Source: Ottowia sp. SB7-C50 (GTDB lineage Bacteria > Pseudomonadota > Gammaproteobacteria > Burkholderiales > Burkholderiaceae_C). Taken from it: a stretch of 64,000 nucleotides of DNA. The DNA lies in contig NZ_CP136995.1 of assembly GCF_033110285.1 (NCBI RefSeq), forward strand, positions 248,001 to 312,000. The letters run 5' to 3'. Of this stretch, positions 9,885 to 18,906 are shown in pieces (the stretch's first letter is position 1; each line of letters starts with the position of its first letter). The notes beneath the pieces are model-generated. The model saw only the letters and a list, made by a program, of their open reading frames with translations, did no database searches and was not told the origin of the DNA. Made by a program: the position numbers and the translations under genes.

Positions 9885-10214
9885 ATGGACATCGTGTCAC
9901 CCACCATCATCAACCTGATCATCTTCGTGCTGGCCATTTACGTCGGCTACCACGTCGTCTGGACGGTGACCCCCGCGCTGCACACCCCGCTGATGGCGGT
10001 GACCAACGCCATCTCGGCCATCGTCATCGTCGGCGCCATGCTGGCGGCAGCGCTGACCGAAGGCGCCCTGGGCAAGGTGATGGGCGTGGCGGCCGTGGCG
10101 CTGGCGGCGGTCAACATCTTCGGCGGCTTCCTGGTGACGCGCCGCATGCTTGAGATGTTCAAGAAAAAAGAGCGTCCAGCGCAGGCTGACAAAGCGTCGG
10201 CGGCTACCAAATAA
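9885..10214 (+). CDS. pntAB: NAD(P) transhydrogenase subunit alpha, membrane part (PntAB)
   Basis: This 109-residue protein starts at an ATG after GGAGGAG. Three to four transmembrane helices and the typical opening (DIVSPTIINLIIFVLAIYVG) mark the membrane domain (dII) portion that belongs to the alpha chain. It forms part of the proton channel with PntB. The C-terminal tail after the last helix (KKKERPAQADKASAATK) is unusually hydrophilic and overlaps a degenerate family A repeat, so it may be repeat-derived. pntB follows 12 bp later. Confidence 0.93.
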   Translation: MDIVSPTIINLIIFVLAIYVGYHVVWTVTPALHTPLMAVTNAISAIVIVGAMLAAALTEGALGKVMGVAAVALAAVNIFGGFLVTRRMLEMFKKKERPAQADKASAATK

Positions 10215-10215
10215 G
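10165..10215. repeat. Degenerate family A repeat overlapping the pntAB 3' end (copy 4)
   Basis: The segment AGCGTCCAGCGCAGGCTGAC followed by AAAGCGTCGGCGGCTACCAAATAAG resembles the reverse orientation of family A (CCAGCGCAGGC...CAAGCGC...GCTA). It encodes the last 15 or so residues and the stop codon of PntAB. The match is weaker than for the other copies. Confidence 0.4.
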
Positions 10216-10226
10216 GAGCGACAGGC

Positions 10227-11663
10227 ATGAGCATGAACCTCGTCACGCTGCTGTACCTGATCGCCAGCGTCTGCTTCATCCAGGCCTTGAAGGGCCTGTC
10301 GCATCCCACTACCTCGATCCGCGGCAACCTGTTCGGCATGGTCGGCATGACCATCGCCGTGCTGACCACGGCGGCGCTCATCGTCAAGCTGGCCGGCTCG
10401 GCGCTGGGCCTGGGCTGGGTGCTGCTGGGCCTGGTGGTGGGCGGTGGCTATGGCGCCTGGCGCGCCAAGACGGTCGAGATGACCAAGATGCCCGAGCTGG
10501 TGGCCTTCTTCCACAGCATGATCGGCCTGGCAGCGGTGCTGATCGCCGGTGCCACGGTGATCGAGCCGTGGGCCTTCGGCATCGCCGACCACCCGGTCAA
10601 TGGCGTGGGCGGGCAGATTCCGGGCGGCAACCGCATCGAACTGGCGCTGGGCGCCTTCATCGGCGCGGTCACCTTCAGCGGCTCGGTCATCGCCTGGGGC
10701 AAGCTGTCGGGCACGTCCAAGTTCCGGCTGTTCCAGGGCGCGCCGGTGGTGTTCCCGGGCCAGCACATGCTCAACCTGGCGCTGGGCGTGGTGGCGCTGC
10801 TGTGCCTGCTGTGGTTCTGGCAAACGCAGGCGGCGCTGCCGTTCGCGCTGGTGTGCCTGCTGGGCTTCATCATTGGCGTCACGCTGATCATCCCCATCGG
10901 CGGCGCCGACATGCCGGTGGTGGTGTCGATGCTCAACAGCTACTCGGGCTGGGCGGCGGCGGGCATCGGCTTCAGCCTGAACAACAGCATGCTGATCATT
11001 GCCGGCTCGCTGGTGGGCAGCTCGGGCGCGATCCTGAGCTACATCATGTGCAAGGCGATGAACCGCTCGTTCTTCAACGTCATCCTGGGCGGCTTCGGCG
11101 GCGATGCGGCGGCCGCTGCGGGCGGCGCGCAGGAGCAGCGCCCGGTCAAGACCGGCAGCGCCGACGATGCGGCCTTCATGCTGAGCAACGCCGACAGCGT
11201 GATCATCGTGCCCGGCTACGGCCTGGCGGTGGCGCGCGCGCAGCACGCGGTGAAGGAGCTGGTCGACAAGCTGACGGCCAAGGGCATCGACGTGAAATAC
11301 GCCATCCACCCCGTGGCGGGCCGCATGCCGGGCCACATGAACGTGCTGCTGGCCGAGGCCGAAGTGCCCTACGACCAGGTGCATGAGATGGAAGACGTCA
11401 ACGGCGAATTCGGCCAGGCCGACGTGGCCATCATCCTGGGCGCCAACGACGTGGTGAACCCCGCCGCGCTGCAAAAGGGCAGCCCGATCTACGGCATGCC
11501 GATCCTGGAGGCCTACAAGGCCAAGACGGTGATCGTCAACAAGCGCTCCATGGCCGCCGGCTATGCGGGCCTGGACAACGAGCTGTTCTACATGGACAAG
11601 ACCATGATGGTGTTTGGCGACGCCAAGAAAGTGGTTGAGGACATCGGCAAGGCCATCGAGTGA
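10227..11663 (+). CDS. pntB: NAD(P) transhydrogenase subunit beta (PntB)
   Basis: This 478-residue protein is of normal length for PntB. About eight transmembrane helices cover residues 1-270 (domain II), with conserved GGADMPVVVSMLNSYSGW. A C-terminal NADP(H)-binding domain III follows, with the fingerprint PGYGLAVARAQHAVKEL and the later elements HPVAGRMPGHMNVLLAEA and GANDVVNPAA. It is the last gene of the pnt operon. The complex supplies NADPH for biosynthesis and glutathione reduction; gshA and gshB lie further along the same window. Confidence 0.95.
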   Translation: MSMNLVTLLYLIASVCFIQALKGLSHPTTSIRGNLFGMVGMTIAVLTTAALIVKLAGSALGLGWVLLGLVVGGGYGAWRAKTVEMTKMPELVAFFHSMIGLAAVLIAGATVIEPWAFGIADHPVNGVGGQIPGGNRIELALGAFIGAVTFSGSVIAWGKLSGTSKFRLFQGAPVVFPGQHMLNLALGVVALLCLLWFWQTQAALPFALVCLLGFIIGVTLIIPIGGADMPVVVSMLNSYSGWAAAGIGFSLNNSMLIIAGSLVGSSGAILSYIMCKAMNRSFFNVILGGFGGDAAAAAGGAQEQRPVKTGSADDAAFMLSNADSVIIVPGYGLAVARAQHAVKELVDKLTAKGIDVKYAIHPVAGRMPGHMNVLLAEAEVPYDQVHEMEDVNGEFGQADVAIILGANDVVNPAALQKGSPIYGMPILEAYKAKTVIVNKRSMAAGYAGLDNELFYMDKTMMVFGDAKKVVEDIGKAIE

Positions 11664-11733
11664 CGGCCAACGGCCTCGCGGTGGCGCCGGGCGCTGCCCG
11701 CGAGGTATGAAATTTTCGCACGGTCGTTCGTTT

Positions 11734-11752
11734 AGTATCGTTTGACGATACT
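11734..11752. promoter_or_regulatory. Inverted repeat upstream of fadD, candidate operator
   Basis: A perfect 8-bp inverted repeat, AGTATCGT-TTG-ACGATACT, lies in the 251-bp gap between pntB and fadD, preceded by CACGGTCGTTCG. It has no T-tract after it, so it is not an obvious terminator. The dyad size suits a TetR- or GntR-type fatty-acid regulator of fadD. The regulator is not in the window and the assignment is an inference. Confidence 0.4.
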
Positions 11753-11914
11753 TGATTGGCGTGTCGAGCGGCACTCAAGGAAAACGCCAGTACCGCGCCG
11801 CCGCGAACCGTTACACAATGCGAAATCCGCGGGCCGCCAGGATGCGTCGCGCGCCTCCACCTGCCCGTCGGCCGCACCCTTGCGGCCGACCCCACATCCG
11901 AAGGAGCACCACCC

Positions 11915-13624
11915 ATGACCGAGCGCATCTGGCTCAAGCACTACCCGGAAGGCGTCCCCGCCGACATCGACCCGTCGCAGTACACGTCGCTCGTCGGCCT
12001 GCTCGACGACAGCTTCAAGAAGTTTGCCGACCGCACGGCCTACAGCTTCATGGGCAAGGACGTCAGCTATGCCGAGACCGATGAGCAGAGCCGCGCGCTG
12101 GCCGGTTACCTGCAAAGCCTGGGCCTGGCGCGCGGTGACCGCGTGGCCATCATGATGCCCAACGTGCCGCAGTACCCGGCGGCGGTGGCGGCCATCCTGC
12201 GCGCCGGCTACGTGGTGGTCAACGTCAACCCGCTCTACACCGCGCGCGAGCTGGAGCACCAGCTGAAGGATTCGGGTTCCAAGGCCATCGTCATCATCGA
12301 GAACTTCGCTGCCACGCTGCAGAAGTGCATCGCCAACACGCCCGTGCAGCACGTGGTGCTGGCCAGCATGGGCGACCGCCTGGGCGGGCTGAAGGGCGCG
12401 ATCGTCAACTTCGTGGTGCGCAACGTCAAGAAGATGGTGCCCGCCTTCACCCTGCCCAACGCGGTGCGCTACAACGTTGCCGTGGCCAAGGGCCGCAGCG
12501 CACCCCTCAAGACGCCCGCCATCGGCCCCGACGACGTGGCCGTGCTGCAGTACACCGGCGGCACCACCGGCGTGTCCAAGGGCTCCACGCTGCTGCACCG
12601 CAACCTGATCGCCAACGTGCTGCAGTCCGAGGCCTGGAACGACCCGGCGATGAAGCAGGTGCCCGCCGGCGAGCAGACCACCAGCGTCTGCGCGCTGCCG
12701 CTCTATCACATCTTCGCCTTCACGGTGAACATGATGCTGAGCCTGCGCAACGGCGGCAAGACCATCCTGATCCCCAACCCGCGCGACCTGCCGGCGGTGC
12801 TCAAGGAGCTGTCCAAGCACCGCTTCCACAGCTTCCCGGCGGTCAACACGCTGTTCAACGGGCTGGCCAACCACCCCGACTTCAACACCGTCGACTGGAG
12901 CCACCTGAAGGTCTCGGTCGGCGGCGGCATGGCGGTGCAGAGCGCCGTGGCCAAGCTGTGGCTCGAAAAGACCGGCTGCCCGATCTGCGAAGGCTACGGC
13001 CTGTCGGAAACCAGCCCGTCGGCCACCTGCAACCCGGTGACGTCCAAGGAATTCAGCGGCACCATCGGCGTGCCCATCCCCAGCACCTACATCAAGATCC
13101 TGGACGACGACGGCAACGAGGTGCCGCTGGGACAGCCGGGCGAAATCGCCATCAAGGGCCCGCAGGTCATGGCCGGCTACTGGCAGCGCCCCGACGAGAC
13201 CGCCAAGGTCATGACGGCCGACGGCTACTTCAAGTCGGGCGACGTCGGCATCATGGACGAGCGCGGCTACACCAAGATCGTCGACCGCAAGAAGGACATG
13301 ATCCTGGTCAGCGGCTTCAACGTCTACCCCAACGAGATCGAGGACGTGGTGGCCAGCATGCCCGGCGTGCTGGAAGTCGCCGCCGTCGGCATGCCCGACG
13401 AGAAGATGGGCGAGGCCGTCAAGCTGGTGCTGGTCAAGAAAGACCCGGCGCTGACCGAGGACGACGTGCGCCGCTTCTGCCACGACAACCTGACCGGCTA
13501 CAAGCGCCCGCGCACCATCGAATTCCGCGACGAACTGCCCAAGACGCCGGTCGGCAAGGTACTGCGCCGCGAACTGCGCGACCCACCGCCGGCGGTGAAG
13601 GCCGCGGGCGTGTCGGTCAACTGA
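11915..13624 (+). CDS. fadD: Long-chain fatty acid--CoA ligase (FadD)
   Basis: This 569-residue protein activates fatty acids with ATP and CoA at the inner face of the membrane, the first step of beta-oxidation. The start is the ATG after AAGGAGCACC (MTERIWLKHYPEGVP), a typical FadD N-terminus. The AMP-binding P-loop is YTGGTTGVSKGSTLLH at about residues 211-226. The GYGLSETSP motif lies near 363, the linker and hinge DRKKDMILVSGFNVYPNEIE near 455, and the C-terminal lysine in TPVGKVLRR. A palindrome at 11,734 may be its operator. No other fad genes adjoin it. Confidence 0.95.
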   Translation: MTERIWLKHYPEGVPADIDPSQYTSLVGLLDDSFKKFADRTAYSFMGKDVSYAETDEQSRALAGYLQSLGLARGDRVAIMMPNVPQYPAAVAAILRAGYVVVNVNPLYTARELEHQLKDSGSKAIVIIENFAATLQKCIANTPVQHVVLASMGDRLGGLKGAIVNFVVRNVKKMVPAFTLPNAVRYNVAVAKGRSAPLKTPAIGPDDVAVLQYTGGTTGVSKGSTLLHRNLIANVLQSEAWNDPAMKQVPAGEQTTSVCALPLYHIFAFTVNMMLSLRNGGKTILIPNPRDLPAVLKELSKHRFHSFPAVNTLFNGLANHPDFNTVDWSHLKVSVGGGMAVQSAVAKLWLEKTGCPICEGYGLSETSPSATCNPVTSKEFSGTIGVPIPSTYIKILDDDGNEVPLGQPGEIAIKGPQVMAGYWQRPDETAKVMTADGYFKSGDVGIMDERGYTKIVDRKKDMILVSGFNVYPNEIEDVVASMPGVLEVAAVGMPDEKMGEAVKLVLVKKDPALTEDDVRRFCHDNLTGYKRPRTIEFRDELPKTPVGKVLRRELRDPPPAVKAAGVSVN

Positions 13625-13788
13625 ATCAGGCGCGTCGGGAAACAGCCGGACGCGAAGGACGCAAAGGGTTCGCGAAGGACGCGAAAAATGCGTTTTTGTG
13701 GCGGGGTTGGCCGCAGGCGCAGCCCGGCAAGACTGCACATTCCCGAGGCGTTGGTTTTTGAGTGCGACGTGCCATGGCTCGAGGTCGT

Positions 13789-13846
13789 CGCTATGAATAA
13801 TGTAGCTGTCTGCGCTCTCCAGACAAGCGCTTGAGGCCTATTTGAC
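13789..13846. repeat. Family A repeat, copy 5
   Basis: The sequence is GCTATGAATAATGTAGCTGTCTGCGCT followed by AGACAAGCGCTTGAGGCC. It ends directly before the TTG start of the nucleosidase gene, so that gene's translation initiation region is partly repeat sequence. Confidence 0.78.
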
Positions 13847-14608
13847 TTGAAACCCACTCGCCGAACCGGCATCGTCAGCGCCATGCAGCAGGAGCTGTCC
13901 GCCGTGCTGGCGCGCATGCCCGACGAGCAGCGCCAGCGTGCGGCGGGGCGCGACTTCTGGGTCGGGCACTGGCACGGCCACGAGGTGGTGGCGGTGCTGT
14001 CGCGCGTCGGCAAGGTGGCCGCGGCCACCACGGCGGCGGTGCTGATCGAGCGCTTTGGCGTTGACCGCATCGTCTTTACCGGCACCGCGGGCGGACTGGG
14101 CGACGGCGTGCGCGTGGGCGACCTGGTGCTGGCCGACGGCTTCGTGCAGCACGACATGGATGCGTCGCCGCTTTTTCCGCGCTTCGAGGTGCCGCTGTAC
14201 GGCCGCGCGCGCTTCGACACCGATGCCCACCTGTCCGCCGCGCTCTGCGACGCCGCGCGTCGCGCCGTGGCCGCGCCGGCCGAACTGGTGGGCACGCGCG
14301 CCATGGCTGAATTCGGCCTGCATGCGCCGCGCGTGCACCAGGGCCTGATCGTCAGCGGCGACCGCTTCGTCGCCACCGGCGCCGAAAGCGCCGCACTGCG
14401 CCAGGCCCTGCCCGACGCCCTGGCCGTCGAGATGGAAGGTGCCGCGGTGGCGCAGGTCTGCCACGACTGCGCGATCCCCTTTGCCGCCGTGCGCACCATC
14501 AGCGACCGCGCTGACGACGCCGCCCACGTCGATTTCATGCGCTTCATCGACCAAATCGCCAGCCACTACAGCGCGGCGATTCTCGAAAGCTATTTCAGAG
14601 CGCTATGA
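13847..14608 (+). CDS. mtnN: 5'-methylthioadenosine/S-adenosylhomocysteine nucleosidase
   Basis: This 253-residue protein cleaves adenine from MTA and SAH, recycling products of polyamine and methylation reactions in the cytosol. It has the family start TGIVSAMQQELSAVL with the conserved Glu, FTGTAGGLGDGVRVGDLV, the VEMEGAAVAQVC loop with the ribose-binding Glu, and the catalytic Asp in ISDRADD. The TTG at 13,847 gives MKPTRRTGIVSAM, the length expected before the first strand. The first ATG (13,883) would remove that strand. The stop codon lies in a family A repeat. Confidence 0.88.
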   Translation: MKPTRRTGIVSAMQQELSAVLARMPDEQRQRAAGRDFWVGHWHGHEVVAVLSRVGKVAAATTAAVLIERFGVDRIVFTGTAGGLGDGVRVGDLVLADGFVQHDMDASPLFPRFEVPLYGRARFDTDAHLSAALCDAARRAVAAPAELVGTRAMAEFGLHAPRVHQGLIVSGDRFVATGAESAALRQALPDALAVEMEGAAVAQVCHDCAIPFAAVRTISDRADDAAHVDFMRFIDQIASHYSAAILESYFRAL

Positions 14609-14652
14609 TTTGAATAGCTGTTTGCGCTTGTCCAGCAAGCGCAAGCGCTTGA
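14600..14652. repeat. Family A repeat, copy 6, providing the mtnN stop codon
   Basis: The arm GCGCTATGATTTGAATAGCTG is followed by the hairpin TTGCGCTTGTCCAGCAAGCG. The TGA inside GCTATGATT is the stop of mtnN. Confidence 0.8.
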
Positions 14653-14762
14653 TTTCGCTTTCGCAAGAGCCACGCGCGGCAACGTCGCACCTCACCCAAC
14701 CTTCGCTATCGCGGGTCGCAAGAGAGAGCCGCAGAAGGAGGCGCTTGCCAAGCCCCTCAAAT

Positions 14763-14864
14763 GGCCGCGGAGCAGGCCACACCGGAACGCCGCGGATCGG
14801 GCTTGGCCCGGCCGCCAGCGTTGTCCCCCTGGGGGGAAGGCGCCGCAGGCGCCACAGGGGGGGA
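14763..14864. repeat. Family B repeat, copy 1, directly after the corA stop codon
   Basis: Read on the minus strand, the CorA TGA is followed at once by TCCCCCCCTGTGGCGCC and a GGCGCC-TGC-GGCGCC stem, then TTCCCCCCAGGGGGACAACG and GGCCTGCTCCGCGGCC. The same order of blocks is found after exbB, lptE and trkA. In the 256-bp convergent gap between mtnN and corA, 14,653-14,762 holds nothing I can name. Confidence 0.75.
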
Positions 14865-15854
14865 TCACTTCAACCACCCGCGCCGCCGGAAGTACCACAT
14901 CGGCAGCAGTGCGCTGCAGATCATCAGCAGGATGGCGAACGGGTAGCCCAGCGGCCAGTCCAGTTCGGGCATGTTCTTGAAGTTCATGCCGTAGGAGCTG
15001 GCCACCAGCGTGGGCGGCAGCAGTGCCACGCTGGCCACCGAGAACAGCTTGATGATCTTGTTCTGGTTGATGTTGATGAAACCGACCGTCGCGTCCATCA
15101 GGAAGTTGATCTTGTCGAACAGGAAGGTGGTGTGGCTGTCGAGCGAGTCCAGGTCGCGCTGGATCTGGCGCGCTTCCTCGAACTGCTCGGCGTCCAGCAT
15201 GCGGCTGCGCATCAGAAAGCTCACGGCGCGTCGCGTGTCCATCACGTTGCGGCGGATGCGGCCGTTCATGTCTTCCTGCCGCGCGATGGTGGCCAGCACT
15301 TCGCCGGCGACTTCGTCGGTCACGTCGTCGGCCAGCACCATCTTGCCGGCCGCTTCCAGCTCGTCGTAGATGCCCTCCAGTGTGTCGGCGCAGTATTCGG
15401 CGTCGCCGTCCAGCAGGGCCAGCAGCACGTCCTTGGCGTCGTCCAGCAGGCCGGGCATGCGGCGCGCGCGCATGCGCAGCAGGCGAAACGCCGGCACCGG
15501 CTCGTCGTGGATCGAAAACAGCACGCCGTGGCTGCGCAGCTGCTGGTTGGCGTCGTTCAGGATGAAGGCCACGCGCACCTGGCGCGCTTCATCCTCGGTG
15601 TCGATCAGCAGGAAGTCGCTGCGGATGTGCAGCTCGCCGTTGTCCTCTTCGTAAAAGCGGGCCGATTCCTCGATGTCGTCGTCGATGGCGTCGTCGGGAA
15701 TCGACAGGCCGTAGTACTGCTTGACCCAGCGTTTTTCCTCGGGCGTCGGGTCGTCCAGGTCGACCCAGATCGGGCGGTAATTCGACAGGCTTTCGAGCGA
15801 CTCGATCTCTTCCTGGAACAACCGGCCGTTGGACAGCGTGAATATGTTGAGCAT
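14865..15854 (-). CDS. corA: CorA family magnesium/cobalt transporter
   Basis: This 329-residue protein has a large acidic N-terminal cytoplasmic domain, two C-terminal transmembrane helices and the signature GMN in SSYGMNFKNMPELDW. CorA forms a pentameric channel for Mg2+ (and Co2+/Ni2+) uptake. I chose the ATG giving MLNIFTLSNGRL, the usual start in betaproteobacteria; the frame runs on upstream but with proline/arginine-rich, unconserved sequence. The end (WYFRRRGWLK) is the typical positively charged tail. A family B repeat follows the stop. Confidence 0.93.
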   Translation of the reverse strand: MLNIFTLSNGRLFQEEIESLESLSNYRPIWVDLDDPTPEEKRWVKQYYGLSIPDDAIDDDIEESARFYEEDNGELHIRSDFLLIDTEDEARQVRVAFILNDANQQLRSHGVLFSIHDEPVPAFRLLRMRARRMPGLLDDAKDVLLALLDGDAEYCADTLEGIYDELEAAGKMVLADDVTDEVAGEVLATIARQEDMNGRIRRNVMDTRRAVSFLMRSRMLDAEQFEEARQIQRDLDSLDSHTTFLFDKINFLMDATVGFININQNKIIKLFSVASVALLPPTLVASSYGMNFKNMPELDWPLGYPFAILLMICSALLPMWYFRRRGWLK

Positions 15855-16251
15855 GAACAAGAATCCCTGGGCGTTGGAAGGCGGGCAAGGGCGCGGTGGG
15901 GAAGGGGGCTTTCGGCCTCCCGCGCGCCGGCGCATGCCAGGGAGGCGAAAGCTATCGACTCGGGACGGTTTCCAAGACGGGCTTTCGATGCAAGTGTCAG
16001 GCAGGGCGGATTATCGCATTGGCCTCGCACGAAAAAGGGTCATGAGCCGCGTTTTGTCAAGCCGCCACCCGGTGGCCCGCATGGGACGCGGGGCATTGCC
16101 GCACGGGTTGCCAGCGGCATCGAACAGGTTCATAGTGGACTGGCGTGACAGCCCGTTGACAACCCACGGCGCACGCGCGCCCGAGCTGTCGCCCGTGGCC
16201 CCCGGCGGAAGGCCGGCCCGGCCGTTCATCACTGGAACAAGGAGGCGTTTC
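15855..16251. other. 397-bp divergent intergenic region between corA and hpf
   Basis: I see no coding region, repeat family copy or clear sigma-54 (TGGC-N8-TTGC) promoter here. It should contain promoters for both genes. A ribosome site GGAGG lies at 16,241-16,245 in front of hpf. The rpoN gene that usually precedes hpf in proteobacteria is absent. Confidence 0.5.
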
Positions 16252-16581
16252 ATGAACTTGACGATCAGCGGACATCACCTCGAAGTCACCCCTGCGCTGC
16301 GCAGTTACGTGACGGGCAAGCTGGACCGGATCACCCGGCACTTCGACCAGCTGATGGATGTCAAGGTGCTGCTGACAGTGGAGAACCAGACGGAAAAGGA
16401 CAAGCGCCAGCGGGCCGAATGCCGCATTGCCGTCAAGGGCAACGACCTGTTTGCCGAAAGCAGCCACCAGGACCTGTATGCCGCCGTCGATGACCTGGTC
16501 GATAAGCTGGACCGGCAGGTCGCCAAGCACAAGGAAAAGCTTCAATCCCACGATCGTGCCGGTGTTCGGCACATGATGTAG
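16252..16581 (+). CDS. hpf: Ribosome hibernation-promoting factor (HPF/RaiA family)
   Basis: This 109-residue short-type HPF starts at an ATG after AAGGAGG. The family pattern NLTISGHHLEVTPALRSYV begins the protein, and basic residues for 16S rRNA binding follow (DRITRHFDQL, KDKRQRAECRI). It binds the decoding region of 70S ribosomes in stationary phase, blocking translation. It lacks the long C-terminal dimerisation domain. A strong terminator follows, separating it from ptsN, whereas in many relatives rpoN-hpf-ptsN is one unit. Confidence 0.92.
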   Translation: MNLTISGHHLEVTPALRSYVTGKLDRITRHFDQLMDVKVLLTVENQTEKDKRQRAECRIAVKGNDLFAESSHQDLYAAVDDLVDKLDRQVAKHKEKLQSHDRAGVRHMM

Positions 16582-16638
16582 CCATTTGATGTAGTATCGT
16601 GTAACAATAACGAGCGAAGACTGTAGACTCCAGCTTGC

Positions 16639-16674
16639 AAGCCGCTCCGGTTAGCGCCGGGCGGCTTTCTTTTT
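16639..16674 (+). terminator. Rho-independent terminator between hpf and ptsN
   Basis: The stem AAGCCGC / GCGGCTT encloses an inner CCGG-TTAGCG-CCGG hairpin with a one-base bulge. It is followed by TCTTTTT. It lies 57 bp after the hpf stop and ends about 100 bp before ptsN. Confidence 0.85.
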
Positions 16675-16780
16675 CCACCGTGCCGGGGTGGCCGCGCCTG
16701 TCTTTCGTGCGCCAGGGGGTGCGTGAAGGGGCCGTTTGAGGCCGCAGCGCGTGGGGGAGCATAATTGCACGTCCATGCCC

Positions 16781-17251
16781 ATGAACCGTCTAGCCTCCAT
16801 CCTCCCGGCCTCCCAGGTGCTGGTGGGCGTCGAAGCCACCAGCAAGAAGCGGGCCTTCGAAGAAGCCGGCCTGCTGTTCGAGAACCTGCACGGCCTGTCG
16901 CGCGCGCTGATCACCGACAGCCTGTTCGCGCGTGAGCGGCTGGGCTCCACCGGCCTGGGGCACGGCGTGGCCATTCCGCACGGCCGCATCAAGGGCCTGA
17001 AGGCGCCCATGGCCGCCGTGCTGCGGCTGGCGCAGCCGATCGGCTTCGACGCGCCGGACGAGCAGCCCGTGGGCCTGCTGATCTTCCTGCTGGTGCCCGA
17101 GGCGGCGACGCAGAAGCACCTCGAGATCCTGTCCGAAATCGCCGAGCTGCTGAGCGATTCGGCGCTGCGCGAGCGCATCAAGTCGGCCGACGCGCCGGAC
17201 GAGCTGCATTCGCTGATCGCTCACTGGCAGTCGTCGCACGTCACGCCTTGA
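16781..17251 (+). CDS. ptsN: PTS IIA-like nitrogen-regulatory protein PtsN (EIIA-Ntr)
   Basis: This 156-residue protein is the terminal phospho-acceptor of the PTS-Ntr branch, regulating potassium and nitrogen/carbon functions in the cytosol. The phosphorylated His lies in GVAIPHGRIKG (about residue 66), within the usual RERLGSTGLGHGVAIPHGR context. Another ATG 6 nt upstream (MPMNR) is possible, and no clear ribosome site decides. It is followed by hprK, 97 bp away. The presence of three potassium uptake genes in the window (ktrA/ktrB-like, kup) is of interest, since EIIA-Ntr controls K+ transport in E. coli. Confidence 0.9.
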   Translation: MNRLASILPASQVLVGVEATSKKRAFEEAGLLFENLHGLSRALITDSLFARERLGSTGLGHGVAIPHGRIKGLKAPMAAVLRLAQPIGFDAPDEQPVGLLIFLLVPEAATQKHLEILSEIAELLSDSALRERIKSADAPDELHSLIAHWQSSHVTP

Positions 17252-17348
17252 AGGGCTGACCCGCGCCACCGCCGTCACCGCGCTGCCGCGCTGCAGCGCG
17301 GGCCGGCCCATCGCGTAGACTGGGCTTTTGCCCTTTTTCGCCCCCGCC

Positions 17349-18305
17349 ATGAAGCCTTCCGTGATCAGCGCCGACGTGTTGTTCGAGGATCACCGCGCCA
17401 CGCTGCGCTGGCAGTGGATCGCCGGGCTGGGTGCGTCGGAGCGGCGCTTTGACGAAAAAGCCATCAGCCAGGCGCGCTCGGGCGCCGACCTGGTGGGCTA
17501 CCTGAACTACATCCACCCCTACCGGGTGCAGATCCTGGGCGAGCGCGAGGTGGCCTACCTGGCCAACGCGTCGCCCGAAGACTGTGCGCGCCGCGTCTCG
17601 CGCATCGTCACGCTGGAGCCGCCGGTGCTGGTGCTGTGCGACGGCCAGGCCGCGCCGGACGCGCTGCTGTCGATGTGCGAGCGGGCGCAGATCCCGATGT
17701 TCGCCACGCAGGACTCGGCGGCGTTCGTCATCGACGTGCTGCGCGCCTACCTGTCCAAGCACTTTGCCGACCGCACCACCATGCACGGCGTGTTCATGGA
17801 CATCCTGGGCCTGGGCGTGTTGATCACCGGCGAATCCGGCCTGGGCAAGAGCGAACTGGGGCTGGAGCTGATTTCGCGCGGCAACGGCCTGGTGGCCGAT
17901 GACGCGGTGGACCTGTTTCGCATCAACCAGACCACGGTGGAAGGACGCTGCCCGGCGCTGCTGCAGAACCTGCTGGAAGTGCGCGGCATCGGCCTGCTGG
18001 ACATTCGCGCCATCTTTGGCGAAACCGCGGTGCGCCGGCGCATGCGGCTGCGTCTGATCGTGCACCTGGTGCGGCGCGAGACGCTGGAGCGCGACTACGA
18101 GCGCCTGCCCTACGAACCGCTGACGCAGGAAGTGCTGGGCGTGCCGATCCAGAAAGCCGTGATCCAGGTGGTGGCCGGCCGCAACATCGCCGTGCTGGTC
18201 GAAGCCGCGGTGCGCAACCACATCCTGCAGCTGCGCGGCATCGACACGTACCAGGAATTCGTCGACCGCCACCGCCGCGCCATGGAGCAGGGCGGCAGCG
18301 ACTGA
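17349..18305 (+). CDS. hprK: HPr kinase/phosphorylase
   Basis: This 318-residue bifunctional enzyme phosphorylates and dephosphorylates a Ser of HPr. The Walker A motif GESGLGKS lies at about residues 162-169. It follows the signature loop around [16 protein letters not shown], and the C-terminal HprK signature [17 protein letters not shown] is present. In proteobacteria without sugar PTS, HprK works with a PTS-Ntr-like system, which fits the neighbouring ptsN. The ATG giving [14 protein letters not shown] is the usual start; the frame extends 21 nt further without conservation. Confidence 0.93.
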   Translation: MKPSVISADVLFEDHRATLRWQWIAGLGASERRFDEKAISQARSGADLVGYLNYIHPYRVQILGEREVAYLANASPEDCARRVSRIVTLEPPVLVLCDGQAAPDALLSMCERAQIPMFATQDSAAFVIDVLRAYLSKHFADRTTMHGVFMDILGLGVLITGESGLGKSELGLELISRGNGLVADDAVDLFRINQTTVEGRCPALLQNLLEVRGIGLLDIRAIFGETAVRRRMRLRLIVHLVRRETLERDYERLPYEPLTQEVLGVPIQKAVIQVVAGRNIAVLVEAAVRNHILQLRGIDTYQEFVDRHRRAMEQGGSD

Positions 18306-18356
18306 AGCTACTATATTAATAGCTGCCTGCGCTTGTGCAGCAAGCGCTAGGGCGCT
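18305..18356. repeat. Family A repeat, copy 7
   Basis: This is a complete copy: AGCTACTATATTAATAGCTG, then CCTGCGCTTGTGCAGCAAGCG and CTAGGGCGC. It begins directly after the hprK stop and fills the gap to the convergent fur gene. Confidence 0.85.
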
Positions 18357-18371
18357 TTTTGGCGCAGATTT

Positions 18372-18827
18372 TCAGCGGCGCGACGCCAGTGGCGTGCCCG
18401 AGCCGCGGTGCGGGCATTCGGTGCGCGTGCAGTTGGCGTACAGGCTGAGCGCGTGGTCGGCCAGGGCAAAGCCGCGCGCCGTGGCGACGGCGATCTGGCG
18501 CTTTTCGATCTCGGGGTCGTGGAATTCCTCCACATGGCCGCAGTCCAGGCACACCAGGTGGTCGTGGTGCTCGTCCTCGCGCAGCTCGTAGACCGCCTTG
18601 CCGGCCTCGAAGTGGTGGCGGCTCAGCAAGCCGGCCTGCTCGAACTGGGTCAGCACGCGGTACACCGTGGCCAGCCCGATGTCGGACTGCTCGGTCACCA
18701 GCAGGCGGTAGACGTCTTCGGCCGTCAGATGGCGCAACTCGGCCTTCTGGAAGATCTCCAGAATCTTCAGACGCGGCAGCGTGGCCTTCAGCCCCGTGCT
18801 TTTCAGTTCGTCGATGTTGGCGTCCAT
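18372..18827 (-). CDS. fur: Ferric uptake regulator Fur
   Basis: This 151-residue protein has an N-terminal winged helix ([15 protein letters not shown], then [11 protein letters not shown], then [18 protein letters not shown]) typical of Fur. The metal-binding region [18 protein letters not shown] carries the CxxC zinc site, with a further C..TECPH near the C-terminus. It represses iron uptake genes when bound to Fe2+. The start ([14 protein letters not shown]) is the normal Fur N-terminus. It is divergent from bamE with 79 bp between the starts, the standard arrangement in betaproteobacteria. Confidence 0.95.
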   Translation of the reverse strand: MDANIDELKSTGLKATLPRLKILEIFQKAELRHLTAEDVYRLLVTEQSDIGLATVYRVLTQFEQAGLLSRHHFEAGKAVYELREDEHHDHLVCLDCGHVEEFHDPEIEKRQIAVATARGFALADHALSLYANCTRTECPHRGSGTPLASRR

Positions 18828-18906
18828 GCAGGCAGTACGTTGTGTCACCTCGCGCCGTGGCGTCGCCGCTACAATGCGCTGCCATATTGTGCATGAGCTG
18901 CCACGC

